A stretch of DNA of 64,000 nt from an uncultured Lachnospiraceae bacterium (lineage in GTDB: Bacteria > Bacillota > Clostridia > Lachnospirales > Lachnospiraceae), in contig CAJUNP010000008.1 of NCBI GenBank assembly GCA_910587935.1, forward strand, positions 1-64,000, given 5' to 3'. Positions 49,665 through 59,245 of this stretch are shown here, in pieces. The notes beneath the pieces were generated by a model that saw only the letters and a program-made list of their open reading frames with translations, ran no database searches and was not told the DNA's origin. The position numbers and the translations under genes are program-made. Each line of letters opens with the position of its first letter. Positions within the stretch are counted from its first letter, which is position 1.

Positions 49665-52020
49665 AAGAGAGCTTGAAGATACGCTTTATATTCACTCCCT
49701 GCTTCCGCTGCACAGGGAAAAATCCGTGGAGGCCGCTTTCCCGGGGAAAAAGGTTTTGGAACAAAAGGCTGTGTGGAGTAAAGAAGAGCAGAAGATTGCG
49801 CCGGTATGCGGCAAAGCGGGAACATTGCGGATTTGCAGCCGGGATGGGGATGCCTGTATCGGAATTACGGCGCCTCTGGAAAGCGATCACTGGCCTGAAG
49901 GAGCGCCGGAGGACGGAGATTATTGCAATTACGGCAGGGCGGAAGTTCGCTTCCCTGTTGAAAGAGAGGACTGGAGCGGCTATAACCGTCTGCATTTTTG
50001 GGTAAATCCACAGGTTCCCGGAGCCCAAATTGTACATCTGAATGTAGGAATTAAAAATCAGGGAAATATCTTAATACCGGATTTGTACGAGCGAGAAGGA
50101 TTTCAGGTATACGATTTGGAGAACAACCGCTGGAACGAGTGCTTCTGGGAGTTTCCCTCCCTGCCCAGAGACTGTGTGACGGAGCTGTATTTTTATGTGT
50201 TTCTTTGCGGCAGAGACGTGACCATGGGACCGGAGCTGACCTATCTGTATAAGGATATCCGGATTGAAAAGATTGAAAAACCGGAAAAAGAGTGGGGATG
50301 GGAATGTGCGCCGGGCGATATCGTTCTTTCCGGAGCCGGATATTTTCGGGAAGGAGAGAAAACGGCGGTTGCCAGTCTGGACGAGGAAACGTTTGGGGTA
50401 TATAAAGCGGAGACGGGAGTGTGCGTATACACCGGTAAGATACAATGGCTGACCAATGAAAAGGGAACCTTTCAGATTCTTGATTTTACTAGGGTGTGTG
50501 AAGAAGGATTTTATTATCTGCAGGCCGGAGAACACAAAAGCCAGCTTTTTGAAATTGCAGAGGATATTGTGGAAGAGAATGTCTGGAGAGTCGTCAATTT
50601 TCTGTATGCCCAGCGCTGCGGTATGCCCATAGAGGGAAAACACGGAACCTGCCATCAGGATATTGTCGCGCGTCATCAGGGAGTAACCATAACGTATGCG
50701 GGGGGGTGGCACGACGCCGGCGACGCTTCCCAGCAAACCGCGCAGACCGGCGAAATTGTACATGCCCTGCTGGAAATGGCTTCCAAATATAAAACCAGGT
50801 CGCCGAAGCTGTATAAACGTCTTTTGGAGGAAGCCTCCTGGGGACTGGATTTTATTTTGCGGACCCGGTTCGGCGACGGATACCGTGCAACCAGCGCCGG
50901 CGCTACCAGGTGGACCAATAACCGGATCGGGGATATGGACGACGTGGAAGCGAGGGTCTACAATCACGCATATGAAAATGCGCTTTTTGCCGGAATTGAA
51001 GGGTATGCCGGTATGGTTCTGAGAGAAGAAAATGAGGCGGCCGCGTGGGGAAGCCTGCAGGCGGCCAGGGAAGATCTGGAATTTGCGGAAAGGCGGTTTG
51101 AAACACACGGGCTGGAAGTCGTTCAAATGTTTGAACATACGTATAATTCGGGCTTGTCCCAATACTATGCGGTATTTGTGTGGGCGGCTTCCATTCTGTA
51201 CGAAGCCACGGGAGAGCGTGAATATGCAGGGAAGGCGGAGTATTGGTGCGACAGGCTTCTGGCATGCCAGGAAACAGGCGCTGCAGGTCTTCCGTTTACG
51301 GGCTTTTTCTACCGGGATGAAAAACAGGATACGATCGTACATTTTAACCATCAGGCCAGGGACCATCAGTTTATGCAGGCCCTTGTGGAAATCTGCAGGT
51401 CGCAGCCGGACGCCGACAGGAAACCCGTGTGGGAAGAAGGCATAAAGAGATATGCCGGTTATCTGAAGGCGCTGGAAGCTTACGCGAAGCCATACGGAAT
51501 GATTCCCTCCGGCGTATACCGTAAAGACGAGTATCTGAATAAGGAGCTTTTCCCTTATCTGCATTTAGGATGCGAATATGAGGCGGAAAAAGAAAACTAT
51601 AAAGAGCAGCTGGAGAAGGGAATCCCTGTGGGAGAAGACCACGTAATCCGCAATTTCCCCGTATGGTTTTCCTTCCGGGGCAATACGCTTCCCATTCTTT
51701 CGGAAGGGAAGGCGGCTTCCCTGGCGGGCCGTTATCTGGGGGATGAAACGTTGCTGCAGATCGGAAGGGAACAATTATACTGGATATTCGGGAAAAATCC
51801 CTTCGGGCACAGCCTGATGTACGGCGCAGGCGGCAGATATCCCTCACAGTACGCCGTTTTTCCCGGAGAATCCGTGGGAGAAATGCCGGTCGGAATAGAG
51901 ACAAAAGGGAATGAGGATATTCCTTACTGGCCGCAGGGAAACAATGCAACGTATCGTGAAATCTGGACATCGACGGCTTCCCGGTGGCTATGGCTGGCAG
52001 CCGATTATGTAAAAAACTGA
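49648..52020 (+). CDS. Cytoplasmic glycoside hydrolase family 9 enzyme
   Basis: A 790-residue GH9 protein without signal peptide, unlike secreted cellulases. A galactose-binding-like N-terminus (about 1-205), a CelD_N Ig-like domain (about 220-305: PGDIVLSGAGYFREGEKTA), and the (alpha/alpha)6 barrel (about 315-790). Catalytic residues are Asp356 and Asp359 in GGWHDAGD and probably Glu771 in NATYREIW. The motif YIFGKNPFGHSLMYGAGGRYP corresponds to the GH9 signature LGxNPxxxSYVTGxG. GH9 includes exo-beta-glucosaminidases as well as endoglucanases. Placement between a ROK kinase and NagB suggests an enzyme that releases glucosamine from imported chitosan-type oligosaccharides. AAGGAGGA precedes the ATG. 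Confidence 0.88.
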   Translation: MREEFRRELEDTLYIHSLLPLHREKSVEAAFPGKKVLEQKAVWSKEEQKIAPVCGKAGTLRICSRDGDACIGITAPLESDHWPEGAPEDGDYCNYGRAEVRFPVEREDWSGYNRLHFWVNPQVPGAQIVHLNVGIKNQGNILIPDLYEREGFQVYDLENNRWNECFWEFPSLPRDCVTELYFYVFLCGRDVTMGPELTYLYKDIRIEKIEKPEKEWGWECAPGDIVLSGAGYFREGEKTAVASLDEETFGVYKAETGVCVYTGKIQWLTNEKGTFQILDFTRVCEEGFYYLQAGEHKSQLFEIAEDIVEENVWRVVNFLYAQRCGMPIEGKHGTCHQDIVARHQGVTITYAGGWHDAGDASQQTAQTGEIVHALLEMASKYKTRSPKLYKRLLEEASWGLDFILRTRFGDGYRATSAGATRWTNNRIGDMDDVEARVYNHAYENALFAGIEGYAGMVLREENEAAAWGSLQAAREDLEFAERRFETHGLEVVQMFEHTYNSGLSQYYAVFVWAASILYEATGEREYAGKAEYWCDRLLACQETGAAGLPFTGFFYRDEKQDTIVHFNHQARDHQFMQALVEICRSQPDADRKPVWEEGIKRYAGYLKALEAYAKPYGMIPSGVYRKDEYLNKELFPYLHLGCEYEAEKENYKEQLEKGIPVGEDHVIRNFPVWFSFRGNTLPILSEGKAASLAGRYLGDETLLQIGREQLYWIFGKNPFGHSLMYGAGGRYPSQYAVFPGESVGEMPVGIETKGNEDIPYWPQGNNATYREIWTSTASRWLWLAADYVKN

Positions 52021-52037
52021 AAGGAATGTGTAAGGAT

Positions 52038-52787
52038 ATGAAAATAACAATTATGAAAACGGAACATGATTTTGACGTGGCGGCGGCCTGGAGGATTATC
52101 GGCGAAATGCTTGCCAACCCGAAAGCGGTGATCGGACTGTCTACCGGTCAGACAACGGGTAATATGCACAGGATTGTCAGCGATATTTATGAGAAATATC
52201 CCTTTGACACATCGCAGGTAACTATTTTTAACGTGGATGAGCTGACTAATCTGGACCGTTCCTATCCCGGAAGCTGCTACACAATGATTTATGAGCAGCT
52301 TGTAAAAAATCTGCGGATTCCGGAGGATAATTTCATTATGCCTCCCACCCTTTCCGATGATTTTGAAAAAGAATGTACGCTTTTTGAAAATCGCCTTGCA
52401 GCGCGCGGCGGCGCGGACCTGCAGATGCTTGGAATCGGCTGGAACGGTCATATCGGAATCAACCAGCCGGGAACGCCTTTTGAACAGGAAACATGGGTTT
52501 CCCCCATGGACCCCATATTCGAAGAGCGGGTGCGCCGGGAAACAAACGTGGCTCCCGATTATCCTCTCGGCGGGCTGACCAGAGGAATCGTAAACATTAT
52601 GCATACAAGAAAAATTGTTTTAATTGCAAAGGGAGAGAGCAAGGCGGATATCATAGAAAAGGCGGTGTTTGGACCGGTAACCACCGATATTCCGGCATCG
52701 GTTGTCCAGCTTCATCCTAACTGCGAAATACTTCTCGACGAGGCGGCGGCCGCAAAAATTGCAGGCCGTCTGCCGGAAAACAAATAG
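52038..52787 (+). CDS. nagB: Glucosamine-6-phosphate deaminase
   Basis: A 249-residue NagB. It converts glucosamine-6-phosphate to fructose-6-phosphate and ammonia, leading amino sugars into glycolysis. Motifs: VIGLSTGQTTGNMHRIV, IFNVDELTNLDRSYPGSCYTMI (catalytic Asp of the VDE motif), MLGIGWNGHIGINQPGTPF (catalytic His in NGHIGINEP-type loop, here Gln for Glu) and LTRGIVNIMHTRKIVLIAKG. It runs opposite to GlmS, encoded at 27 kb. It follows the GH9 gene by 17 bases with AAGGA upstream. Last gene of the LacI-controlled operon, followed by a hairpin. Confidence 0.9.
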   Translation: MKITIMKTEHDFDVAAAWRIIGEMLANPKAVIGLSTGQTTGNMHRIVSDIYEKYPFDTSQVTIFNVDELTNLDRSYPGSCYTMIYEQLVKNLRIPEDNFIMPPTLSDDFEKECTLFENRLAARGGADLQMLGIGWNGHIGINQPGTPFEQETWVSPMDPIFEERVRRETNVAPDYPLGGLTRGIVNIMHTRKIVLIAKGESKADIIEKAVFGPVTTDIPASVVQLHPNCEILLDEAAAAKIAGRLPENK

Positions 52788-52792
52788 TCTGA

Positions 52793-52832
52793 AAGGGAGA
52801 GCGATGACGCGAAAAGGTCATAACTCTCCCTT
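52793..52832 (+). terminator. Hairpin after nagB
   Basis: AAGGGAGAG (52793-52801) pairs with CTCTCCCTT (52824-52832), with an inner pair ATGAC/GTCAT. No U-run on the plus strand. Confidence 0.6.
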
Positions 52833-52943
52833 AAAAATGTAAAGATATAAAGAATCCACAAAGAAACCTCTTTCATTCTTGAAATATCTATGATAAGATA
52901 AAAATACTGAGTATTAAAAGAGAAATATAAGACAGGTGAAATC

Positions 52944-54632
52944 ATGAGTGAAGTTGAAAAAAGTCGTAATTTTATCGAGCAGATCATCGATAAAGATCTG
53001 GCGGAGGGCGTTTATGATACGGTTCACACCCGTTTTCCTCCCGAACCGAACGGATATCTGCATATCGGGCACGCCAAGAGTATTCTTTTGAATTATGGTC
53101 TTGCAAAAGAGTACGGCGGCAAGTTCAATATGCGTTTTGACGATACCAATCCGACAAAGGAAAAGACGGAATTTGTAGAGTCTATTAAAGCGGATATTCA
53201 ATGGCTTGGCGCAGACTGGGAAGACCGTCTGTTCTTTGCATCCGATTATTTCGGGCAGATGTATGAAGCGGCGGTTACGCTGATTAAAAAAGGAAAAGCT
53301 TATGTATCCGATCTGAGCGCGGATCAGATCCGGGAATACCGGGGAACCCTGACGGAGCCGGGAAAGGAAGACCCGGCGTCGGAACGGAGCATGGAGGAGA
53401 ATCTGGAACTGTTCGAAAATATGAAAAACGGGGTGTACCGGGACGGGGAGAAAGTTCTGCGGGCCCGTATTGATATGTCTTCTCCGAATATGAATATGCG
53501 TGATCCCGTTATTTACCGGGTGGCTCATATGACCCATCATAACACGGGCGACGCGTGGTGCATTTATCCCATGTATGATTTTGCCCATCCCATTGAGGAT
53601 GCCATCGAGGGAATTACACATTCGATCTGCACCCTGGAATTCGAAGACCACAGACCCTTGTATGACTGGGTGGTAAAGGAGCTGGAGTATCCGAGGCCGC
53701 CGAAGCAGATAGAATTTGCCAAGATGTATCTGACCAACGTAGTAACCGGAAAAAGATATATTAAGAAGCTGGTAGAGGAAGGAATCGTGGACGGATGGGA
53801 CGATCCCAGACTGGTTTCCATAGCCGCTTTGCGCAGAAGAGGCTTTACGCCCGAATCCATCCGAAAGTTTGTGGATTTGTGCGGCGTCAGCAAGAGTAAT
53901 TCTTCCGTTGATTATGCCATGCTGGAATATTGTATCCGGGAAGATCTGAAACTCAGCCGTCCCCGCGTGATGGCGGTGCTTGATCCTGTTAAGCTGATTA
54001 TTGATAATTATCCGGAGGAACAAACGGAACTGCTTACGGTACCTAATAATCTGGAGAACGAAGCGCTTGGCGTAAGAGAGGTTCCTTTTTCGAAAGAATT
54101 ATATATTGAGCGCAATGATTTTATGGAGGAACCGCCAAGGAAGTACTTCCGCCTGTTCCCAGGCAATGAAGTGCGTCTGATGAACGCATATTTTGTTATC
54201 TGTACCGGCTGTGTAAAGGATGAGAACGGTAAGATTTTGGAAGTGCACTGTACGTACGACCCGCAGTCGAAGGGCGGGAACAGCCCGGACGGAAGGAAAG
54301 TAAAAGGAACCATTCACTGGGTGCCGGCGGCGGAAGCCGTACGGGTAGAGGCGCGTCTATATGAGAACATTATAGATGAGGAAAAGGGAGTCTATAACGA
54401 AGACGGAAGCCTGAATCTGAATCCGGATTCGCTGCAGACTCTGACGGATTGTTTCGTGGAACCTGCACTGAAAAGTGCGAAACCTTTTGAAAGTTTTCAG
54501 TTTGTGCGGCAGGGATTTTTCTGTGTGGATTACAAAGATACGGTAATGCCCTCTCAGGATTCGGACGGAAAGCTTGTATTTAATCGTATTGTATCTTTAA
54601 AAAGCTCTTACACGCTTCCCAAAAGCGAGTAA
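52944..54632 (+). CDS. glnS: Glutaminyl-tRNA synthetase
   Basis: A 562-residue class I synthetase charging tRNA-Gln. The HIGH box is [15 protein letters not shown] (about residue 30-44), [12 protein letters not shown] follows, and the KMSKS-like loop is [14 protein letters not shown] (about residue 315). The C-terminal beta-barrel anticodon-binding domains (about 340-560) include [16 protein letters not shown] and [12 protein letters not shown]. Many Clostridia make Gln-tRNA indirectly through GatCAB; possession of GlnRS is seen in part of the Lachnospiraceae and is thought to be acquired. GACAGGTG precedes the ATG. Confidence 0.97.
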   Translation: MSEVEKSRNFIEQIIDKDLAEGVYDTVHTRFPPEPNGYLHIGHAKSILLNYGLAKEYGGKFNMRFDDTNPTKEKTEFVESIKADIQWLGADWEDRLFFASDYFGQMYEAAVTLIKKGKAYVSDLSADQIREYRGTLTEPGKEDPASERSMEENLELFENMKNGVYRDGEKVLRARIDMSSPNMNMRDPVIYRVAHMTHHNTGDAWCIYPMYDFAHPIEDAIEGITHSICTLEFEDHRPLYDWVVKELEYPRPPKQIEFAKMYLTNVVTGKRYIKKLVEEGIVDGWDDPRLVSIAALRRRGFTPESIRKFVDLCGVSKSNSSVDYAMLEYCIREDLKLSRPRVMAVLDPVKLIIDNYPEEQTELLTVPNNLENEALGVREVPFSKELYIERNDFMEEPPRKYFRLFPGNEVRLMNAYFVICTGCVKDENGKILEVHCTYDPQSKGGNSPDGRKVKGTIHWVPAAEAVRVEARLYENIIDEEKGVYNEDGSLNLNPDSLQTLTDCFVEPALKSAKPFESFQFVRQGFFCVDYKDTVMPSQDSDGKLVFNRIVSLKSSYTLPKSE

Positions 54633-54655
54633 AACAACAGGCAGGAGGAGAAGAA

Positions 54656-55501
54656 ATGTCGGATTTATTAGGAGGTCTTGCAAATCTCGGATTAGGCAAG
54701 CTGAAGGATATGGATGTGTTTGAAGAAAAAAAGGACCCGGCGGCGGCAGGTGGGCAGGCTCAGGCGTCTCAAATAACGGAGAAGGATATCGTATACGATA
54801 AGGGATATGAGTGTCCTGTCTGCGATGAAAAGATCGTGGCCAAAACGGTAAAAGCAGGAAAGTGCAAGCTTTCCCACACGGATTTGGATCTGCGGCCGGT
54901 TTATGACGTGATCGACGTCGTAAAATATGATGTGGTAGTGTGTCCCCACTGCGGGCACGCGGCAGTGACACGGTTCTTTAAACCCCTGTCCAGTATGCAG
55001 ATTCGCCTGATTAAAGAGAATATCTCAAGTAATTTCAAAATGCAGCCGCAGAACGGCGAAACGATCAGCTATGAACAGGCGCTGCAGCGTTATCAGCTGG
55101 CTCTTGCCAATGCAATCGTAAAAAAAGCGCGCGACAGTGAAAAAGCCTACATCTGTCTGAAAAGCGGATGGCTGTTAAGAGGCTGGCAGGAGAGTATAAC
55201 CGGTACGGGTGAAGAAGACCAGAAGAAGAAAATGGCGCTTGCAATTCAGGAGAAGGAATTTTTAAAGAATGCCCTGGAAGGCCTGATGAATGCGGTACAG
55301 AACGAAATGTTCCCTATTTGCGGGATGGATGAGGTAACGGTGAATTATCTGATGGCAGTGCTTGCCATGAAATTTGAAAGATATGATCTGGCGTCTAAGA
55401 TGGTCAGCACGATTCTTACAACGCCGTCGGCCTCTCCCAGGATGAAGGATAAGGCCAGAGATTTAAAAGAGATGATTCTGGAAGAGATTAAAAAGAAGTA
55501 G
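54656..55501 (+). CDS. DUF2225 protein with zinc-ribbon motifs
   Basis: A 281-residue cytosolic protein. Two Cys pairs, YECPVCDEK (about residue 51) and VVCPHCGHA (about residue 97), can bind a zinc ion. Behind them lies a long helical repeat-like part (120-281). This is the DUF2225 arrangement, function unknown. The stretch SHTDLDLRPVYDVIDVVKYDVVVCPHCGHA is characteristic. AGGAGGAG precedes the ATG. It follows glnS by 23 bases in the same direction and is likely co-transcribed, and is followed 7 bases later by a MocR regulator. Confidence 0.88.
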   Translation: MSDLLGGLANLGLGKLKDMDVFEEKKDPAAAGGQAQASQITEKDIVYDKGYECPVCDEKIVAKTVKAGKCKLSHTDLDLRPVYDVIDVVKYDVVVCPHCGHAAVTRFFKPLSSMQIRLIKENISSNFKMQPQNGETISYEQALQRYQLALANAIVKKARDSEKAYICLKSGWLLRGWQESITGTGEEDQKKKMALAIQEKEFLKNALEGLMNAVQNEMFPICGMDEVTVNYLMAVLAMKFERYDLASKMVSTILTTPSASPRMKDKARDLKEMILEEIKKK

Positions 55502-55508
55502 GTTTTCC

Positions 55509-56945
55509 ATGAACGATATGAATATGGAACTTCGCACAGGAACAGGAAAATGCCTGTACGAACAGATTTATGAACATATAAGAACGGAAATCAGAGAGGG
55601 GAAGCTTCTTGCAGGTGAGAAGCTTCCCTCTACGCGTTCACTGGCGGAATATCTTCAGATATCCAGAAGTACGGTAGACTATGCTTATGAGCAGCTCTTG
55701 TCGGAGGGGTATATAGAAGCCCGCCCTTACAGGGGTTATTTTGTCTGCCATATTGAAGAATTATTGAATTCCGGTTCTGTGGGGAAAATATCCGGGACAT
55801 ATGCGGCGGATCTTATTAAGGCAGAGCAGGATACGCATGGCGGAAAGGAATGGGAATTTGATTTTTCACCGAATGCAATTGATATGAGCGCATTCCCCTT
55901 CAGCGTCTGGAACCGGATATCGCGCACGATTCTGTCGGAGGAGAAAAGTGAACTGTTTGCGGCGGGACATCCTCAGGGAGAGTGGGAGCTGCGCTGGACC
56001 ATAAGCAGGTATTTACATGCATCCCGCGGAGTTAACTGTATGCCGGAACAGATTATTGTCGGAGCGGGAAACGATTATCTTTTAATGCTGTTGGAAAAAA
56101 TATTGGGCAGACATGTAAAGATTGCCATGGAAAATCCTACCTATAAGCGCGCCTGGAAGATATTCCGATCCTTTGCCTATGAGATAACAACGGTGGATAT
56201 GGATGAGGCGGGAATGAAGGCGGAGGAACTGCGCAAAAAGGAAGTGACTGCTGCTTACATTATGCCTTCCCATCAGTTTCCTACCGGCGTCGTAATGCCT
56301 ATAGGCCGGCGGATGGAGCTGTTAAACTGGGCGAAAGAGAAAGAAGGAAGATATCTGATCGAAGACGATTATGACAGTGAATTCCGTTACCGGGGAAAAC
56401 CTATTCCGTCTTTACAGGGAGCGGATCAGACAGGAAAGGTTATTTATATCGGGACTTTTTCCAAAGCAATAGCGCCGGCAATCCGTGTCAGTTATATGGT
56501 GCTTCCGAAAGATTTGCTGACTGTATACCGTGAAAAATGTTATTTTTATTCTTCCACCGTATCCAGGATCGACCAGAAAATTCTCAATGAATTTATCAGC
56601 GACGGTTATTTTGAACGTCACTTAAATAAAATGCGGAAGGTTTATAAGGGAAAGCATGATTTAATGTTGGAAAAGCTGCGGCCGTTTTGCGGGCGTTTTA
56701 TCATATCGGGGGAGAACGCGGGACTTCATCTGCTTCTTTGCTGCAGGGATAACCGGGCGGAACAGGAATTGATTAAAGCGGCGAACCAAAAGAAAATCAG
56801 GGTTTACGGACTGTCCGACAGCCTTGTTTCCAACAGTACGGAGCCGATTTGGGGAGATCATGCGGTTATGCTGTTAGGATATGGAGGACTTGACGACCAG
56901 GCAATTCGTCTGGGAATTGAACGTCTGAAAGATGCATGGTTATAA
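55509..56945 (+). CDS. MocR/PdxR-type regulator (GntR HTH fused to aminotransferase)
   Basis: A 478-residue protein. An N-terminal GntR winged helix (about 14-80: LYEQIYEHIRTEIREGKLLAGEKLPSTRSLAEYLQISRSTVDYAYEQLLSEGYI) is joined to a fold-I aminotransferase-like domain (about 110-478). The PLP lysine is in YIGTFSKAIAPAIRVSYM, and IEDDYDSEFRY carries the Asp that contacts the cofactor. MocR proteins sense PLP or an amino-acid derivative; PdxR members control vitamin B6 genes, but no pdx genes are nearby. Target unknown. Other ATG codons at 55518 and 55524 are possible starts. Confidence 0.92.
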   Translation: MNDMNMELRTGTGKCLYEQIYEHIRTEIREGKLLAGEKLPSTRSLAEYLQISRSTVDYAYEQLLSEGYIEARPYRGYFVCHIEELLNSGSVGKISGTYAADLIKAEQDTHGGKEWEFDFSPNAIDMSAFPFSVWNRISRTILSEEKSELFAAGHPQGEWELRWTISRYLHASRGVNCMPEQIIVGAGNDYLLMLLEKILGRHVKIAMENPTYKRAWKIFRSFAYEITTVDMDEAGMKAEELRKKEVTAAYIMPSHQFPTGVVMPIGRRMELLNWAKEKEGRYLIEDDYDSEFRYRGKPIPSLQGADQTGKVIYIGTFSKAIAPAIRVSYMVLPKDLLTVYREKCYFYSSTVSRIDQKILNEFISDGYFERHLNKMRKVYKGKHDLMLEKLRPFCGRFIISGENAGLHLLLCCRDNRAEQELIKAANQKKIRVYGLSDSLVSNSTEPIWGDHAVMLLGYGGLDDQAIRLGIERLKDAWL

Positions 56946-56966
56946 AAGCGGTTTTGCACAGCCGGT

Positions 56967-57584
56967 TTACAACTGTATTTTGCAGTTCTCGGTCATCTTT
57001 TCAATTAAGTCAATATAATCCTTGATTTCCGCATAGAGCATTTCAGCCTGAAAAGAGGAATCCTGAAATCGGGAGGTCATAAGTCCCTTAACGGTATAAT
57101 CAATCAGCCGAATCAGTTTCTGCGGGTCTATGGATGCAGGAATACGGGACAGATCGGCCTGAGACAGGATTTTTTCATAAAGTGCGGATAGCTCGTTTCG
57201 TTTTTCTTCCACCGACAGAAGCGCTTCACTGACGTCTTCGTGCATGGATTCGTTCAAAAACTGCTGCATATAAGGATATCTGCGCATGGCGGTCATTTTG
57301 CCGTACTCTGCCTGACGCAGTATTTCAAATAGATTTTTTTCGCCGGGATTTACCGCGGTTTTGAGTTCCAGACTCATATAACGGACGCTATAATCAAAAA
57401 CAAAGTGATAGGTACCCAGCTTACTTCCGAAATAATGGAATAAAAGTCCTTTACTTATGGAGGCTTCTCTTACGATATCGTCCGTACTTGCATGACGGTA
57501 TCCATGCAGGGCAAATATTTTGAGAGAGGCGTTGATCATACGGTCCTGCTTTTCTTTTTTCAGGTCAAAAAATTTTTCGTTCAT
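56967..57584 (-). CDS. TetR/AcrR family transcriptional regulator
   Basis: A 205-residue TetR repressor with HTH KQDRMINASLKIFALHGYRHASTDDIVREASISKGLLFHYFGSKLGTYHFVF and a helical effector domain. It is similar in build to the TetR at 19.3 kb (both keep SK(S/G)LLFHYF), so they may be paralogues. It diverges from the small acidic membrane protein at 57766 and converges with the MocR gene. No obvious efflux target adjoins it. GAGGATAAC precedes the ATG on the minus strand. Confidence 0.9.
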   Translation of the reverse strand: MNEKFFDLKKEKQDRMINASLKIFALHGYRHASTDDIVREASISKGLLFHYFGSKLGTYHFVFDYSVRYMSLELKTAVNPGEKNLFEILRQAEYGKMTAMRRYPYMQQFLNESMHEDVSEALLSVEEKRNELSALYEKILSQADLSRIPASIDPQKLIRLIDYTVKGLMTSRFQDSSFQAEMLYAEIKDYIDLIEKMTENCKIQL

Positions 57585-57765
57585 AGTGTTATCCTCTTTG
57601 TTGACTTTGCGAGTCAGCTCCTAATATAGCATACTGAGCAGGCTTATGCAAGAAACAAAAAATTTTTATGATTAATTTATAAATTTTTTGTACATAATCT
57701 CTTTTCATTTCCGCAAAATAGTATTAATATAAGATTAAGCAAAACGGTACGGAAAGGAGCAGACA

Positions 57766-58140
57766 ATGGCCAAAAAATTCAGTAAATTTTTATTATTTTC
57801 CGCAGCAGTTGGAGCGGCGGCAGCCGGAGCTTACTACTATTTCCAGAAAAAAGGCGGATTGAGGGCTGACGACGCTGAGAACGATGAGGATTACGATGAT
57901 TTCAGTGAAGATTTAGACGAAGAAGATTCCGAACGCAGCTACGTGTCTTTGGGTAAGGAGAAGCTGGAGGACGTAGCAAAGGCGGCGGCAGAGAAGGCGG
58001 AAGAAGTAATGGATACGGTAGAGACGACTGCGGATTCTGTGGCAGATCATCTTTCAGATGCAGCAAGAAAAGCCGGCAATGCGGTTGAAGAAAAAGTAGA
58101 AGAGTTTTTTGACGACGGAGACGAGAAGACAGGCGAGTAG
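57766..58140 (+). CDS. YtxH-like acidic membrane-anchored protein
   Basis: A 124-residue protein: a short basic start, one hydrophobic helix (about residues 8-27, LLFSAAVGAAAAGAYYYFQ), a strongly acidic linker (DDAENDEDYDDFSEDLDEED), and an amphipathic helix rich in Ala, Glu and Lys (about 60-115: EDVAKAAAEKAEEVMDTVET). This is the build of YtxH-type general stress proteins, whose molecular role is not known. GGAAAGGAG lies before the ATG. Single gene with a hairpin after it. Confidence 0.7.
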   Translation: MAKKFSKFLLFSAAVGAAAAGAYYYFQKKGGLRADDAENDEDYDDFSEDLDEEDSERSYVSLGKEKLEDVAKAAAEKAEEVMDTVETTADSVADHLSDAARKAGNAVEEKVEEFFDDGDEKTGE

Positions 58141-58164
58141 CCAGGACAGACTTCGAACGGTATT

Positions 58165-58200
58165 TTGCGCAGGATGGGGAACGTTCCCCGGCCTGCGCAA
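58165..58200. terminator. Two-part hairpin between converging genes
   Basis: TTGCGCAGG (58165-58173) pairs with CCTGCGCAA (58192-58200), and between them GGGGAACGTTCCCC (58176-58189) is itself a perfect palindrome. It stands between a plus-strand and a minus-strand gene and could end both messages. No strong U-run follows. Confidence 0.65.
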
Positions 58201-58228
58201 TTGCATGTGTGCCTGACGGCGCACGTTA

Positions 58229-58993
58229 CTATTTATTCATCTTATAAACAGGGTCGGCGGGATAGCCGCCCTTTAATTTCTGCATTCCCCGCTGAATTGC
58301 ATCTTTTGAATTTTTCCAGTCCGCATCTTTATTCCTGTAATCAAATTTTTCGATCAGCCAGGAAATATCCTCAAAGAGCCGTTCCATGTTCGATTCCATT
58401 AACGTGAACATGGCCGGATAGAATTCCTGTTTTTCTTTATCGTTTAAGGCCGTATCGGCGCGGCTGCACAGGTCGCCGAAATGATGGAGACAGAATCCTT
58501 TGCTGTTTTTGATTTTTTCCCGGAATGCGGCGTCTTTTTTATACAGGACAAAAAAAGTGTCCAGGTATCTTGTGTAAGTATCGGCAAAACGGTTACATAT
58601 ATAGCAGGAACAGTCTTTTTCACGAATCCAGGAGGCAACGGTATTATTGCCGGATTCGGTATTTTTTTTCAATTTTTCTTTGAATCCCATTTTAGCCGGC
58701 GAATAAGATTTAAACTGCTTTTTCATTTCCTGAATCGTCAATTTGTAGTGTGTTTTCAGAATCCATCCGTTACCCAGAGTATTTCCGTAATCAAACATCT
58801 TTTGAAAATGATACCGGCAGAACCCCGCTTTGTCCGTTTCTTCCCGGATGTCGCTTTCCATATAGGAGGAGCCGGAGCCTAAAGTAAAGTCAAGGAGATC
58901 TTGCTCCACATTTCTTTCTATAAAGCAAAAGGGACATTCATCTTCGGCATTGACGGCGTCGTTAAGAGGAATGGTATAAAGCTGTTCTTTCAT
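58229..58993 (-). CDS. DUF6062 family protein
   Basis: A 254-residue cytosolic protein with four Cys-containing motifs: ECPFCFIE (about residue 19), GFCRYHFQ (about 57), DCSCYICNRF (about 127) and GFCLHHFGDLC (about 165). The CxxC and CxxH pairs probably bind metal ions. The opening MKEQLYTIPLNDAV and the layout match DUF6062, a family of unknown function common in Lachnospiraceae. Strong TTTCAA-17-TACAAT promoter on the minus strand; GGAGGC before the ATG. Confidence 0.8.
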   Translation of the reverse strand: MKEQLYTIPLNDAVNAEDECPFCFIERNVEQDLLDFTLGSGSSYMESDIREETDKAGFCRYHFQKMFDYGNTLGNGWILKTHYKLTIQEMKKQFKSYSPAKMGFKEKLKKNTESGNNTVASWIREKDCSCYICNRFADTYTRYLDTFFVLYKKDAAFREKIKNSKGFCLHHFGDLCSRADTALNDKEKQEFYPAMFTLMESNMERLFEDISWLIEKFDYRNKDADWKNSKDAIQRGMQKLKGGYPADPVYKMNK

Positions 58994-59021
58994 TTTCTGC
59001 CTCCTTCAAAGTCTTTTTTTT

Positions 59022-59050
59022 ATTGTAAATGATTTCTGCAAAAATTGAAA
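59022..59050 (-). promoter_or_regulatory. Promoter of the DUF6062 gene
   Basis: Minus strand: TTTCAA (plus 59045-59050), 17 bases, TACAAT (plus 59022-59027), 29 bases before the ATG. Confidence 0.6.
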
Positions 59051-59182
59051 GAATATTGTAATAAAATTATAAAAAATTAAAAGAAAAAAAGTGTCTGATT
59101 AAGAGAGTTTTAAGGGTATTTTACAAAAGAAAAACAAATATTTTAAGATATAAAAGTTTAATAATTTTTAAGAAATTTACGC

Positions 59183-59211
59183 TTGTTTTTGCTGATGCAT
59201 AAGGGTACAAT
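59183..59211 (+). promoter_or_regulatory. Promoter of the acyltransferase operon
   Basis: TTGTTT (59183-59188), 17 bases, TACAAT (59206-59211). Transcription would start near 59218, which rules out any translation start before that point. Confidence 0.6.
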
Positions 59212-59245
59212 TTGTGTACAACTACGAATGAGAGATGTGATATTA

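Noticed and set aside
50071..51564. A 497-residue open frame on the minus strand opposite the GH9 gene
   Set aside because: Long but without start signal or recognisable domain, fully inside an intact GH9 gene; a by-product of the plus-strand codon use.
59183..59245. Longer N-terminus for the MBOAT protein beginning at 59183
   Set aside because: These bases form the -35 to -10 region of a good promoter, and the family begins with the VFSSLEF stretch encoded from 59246.
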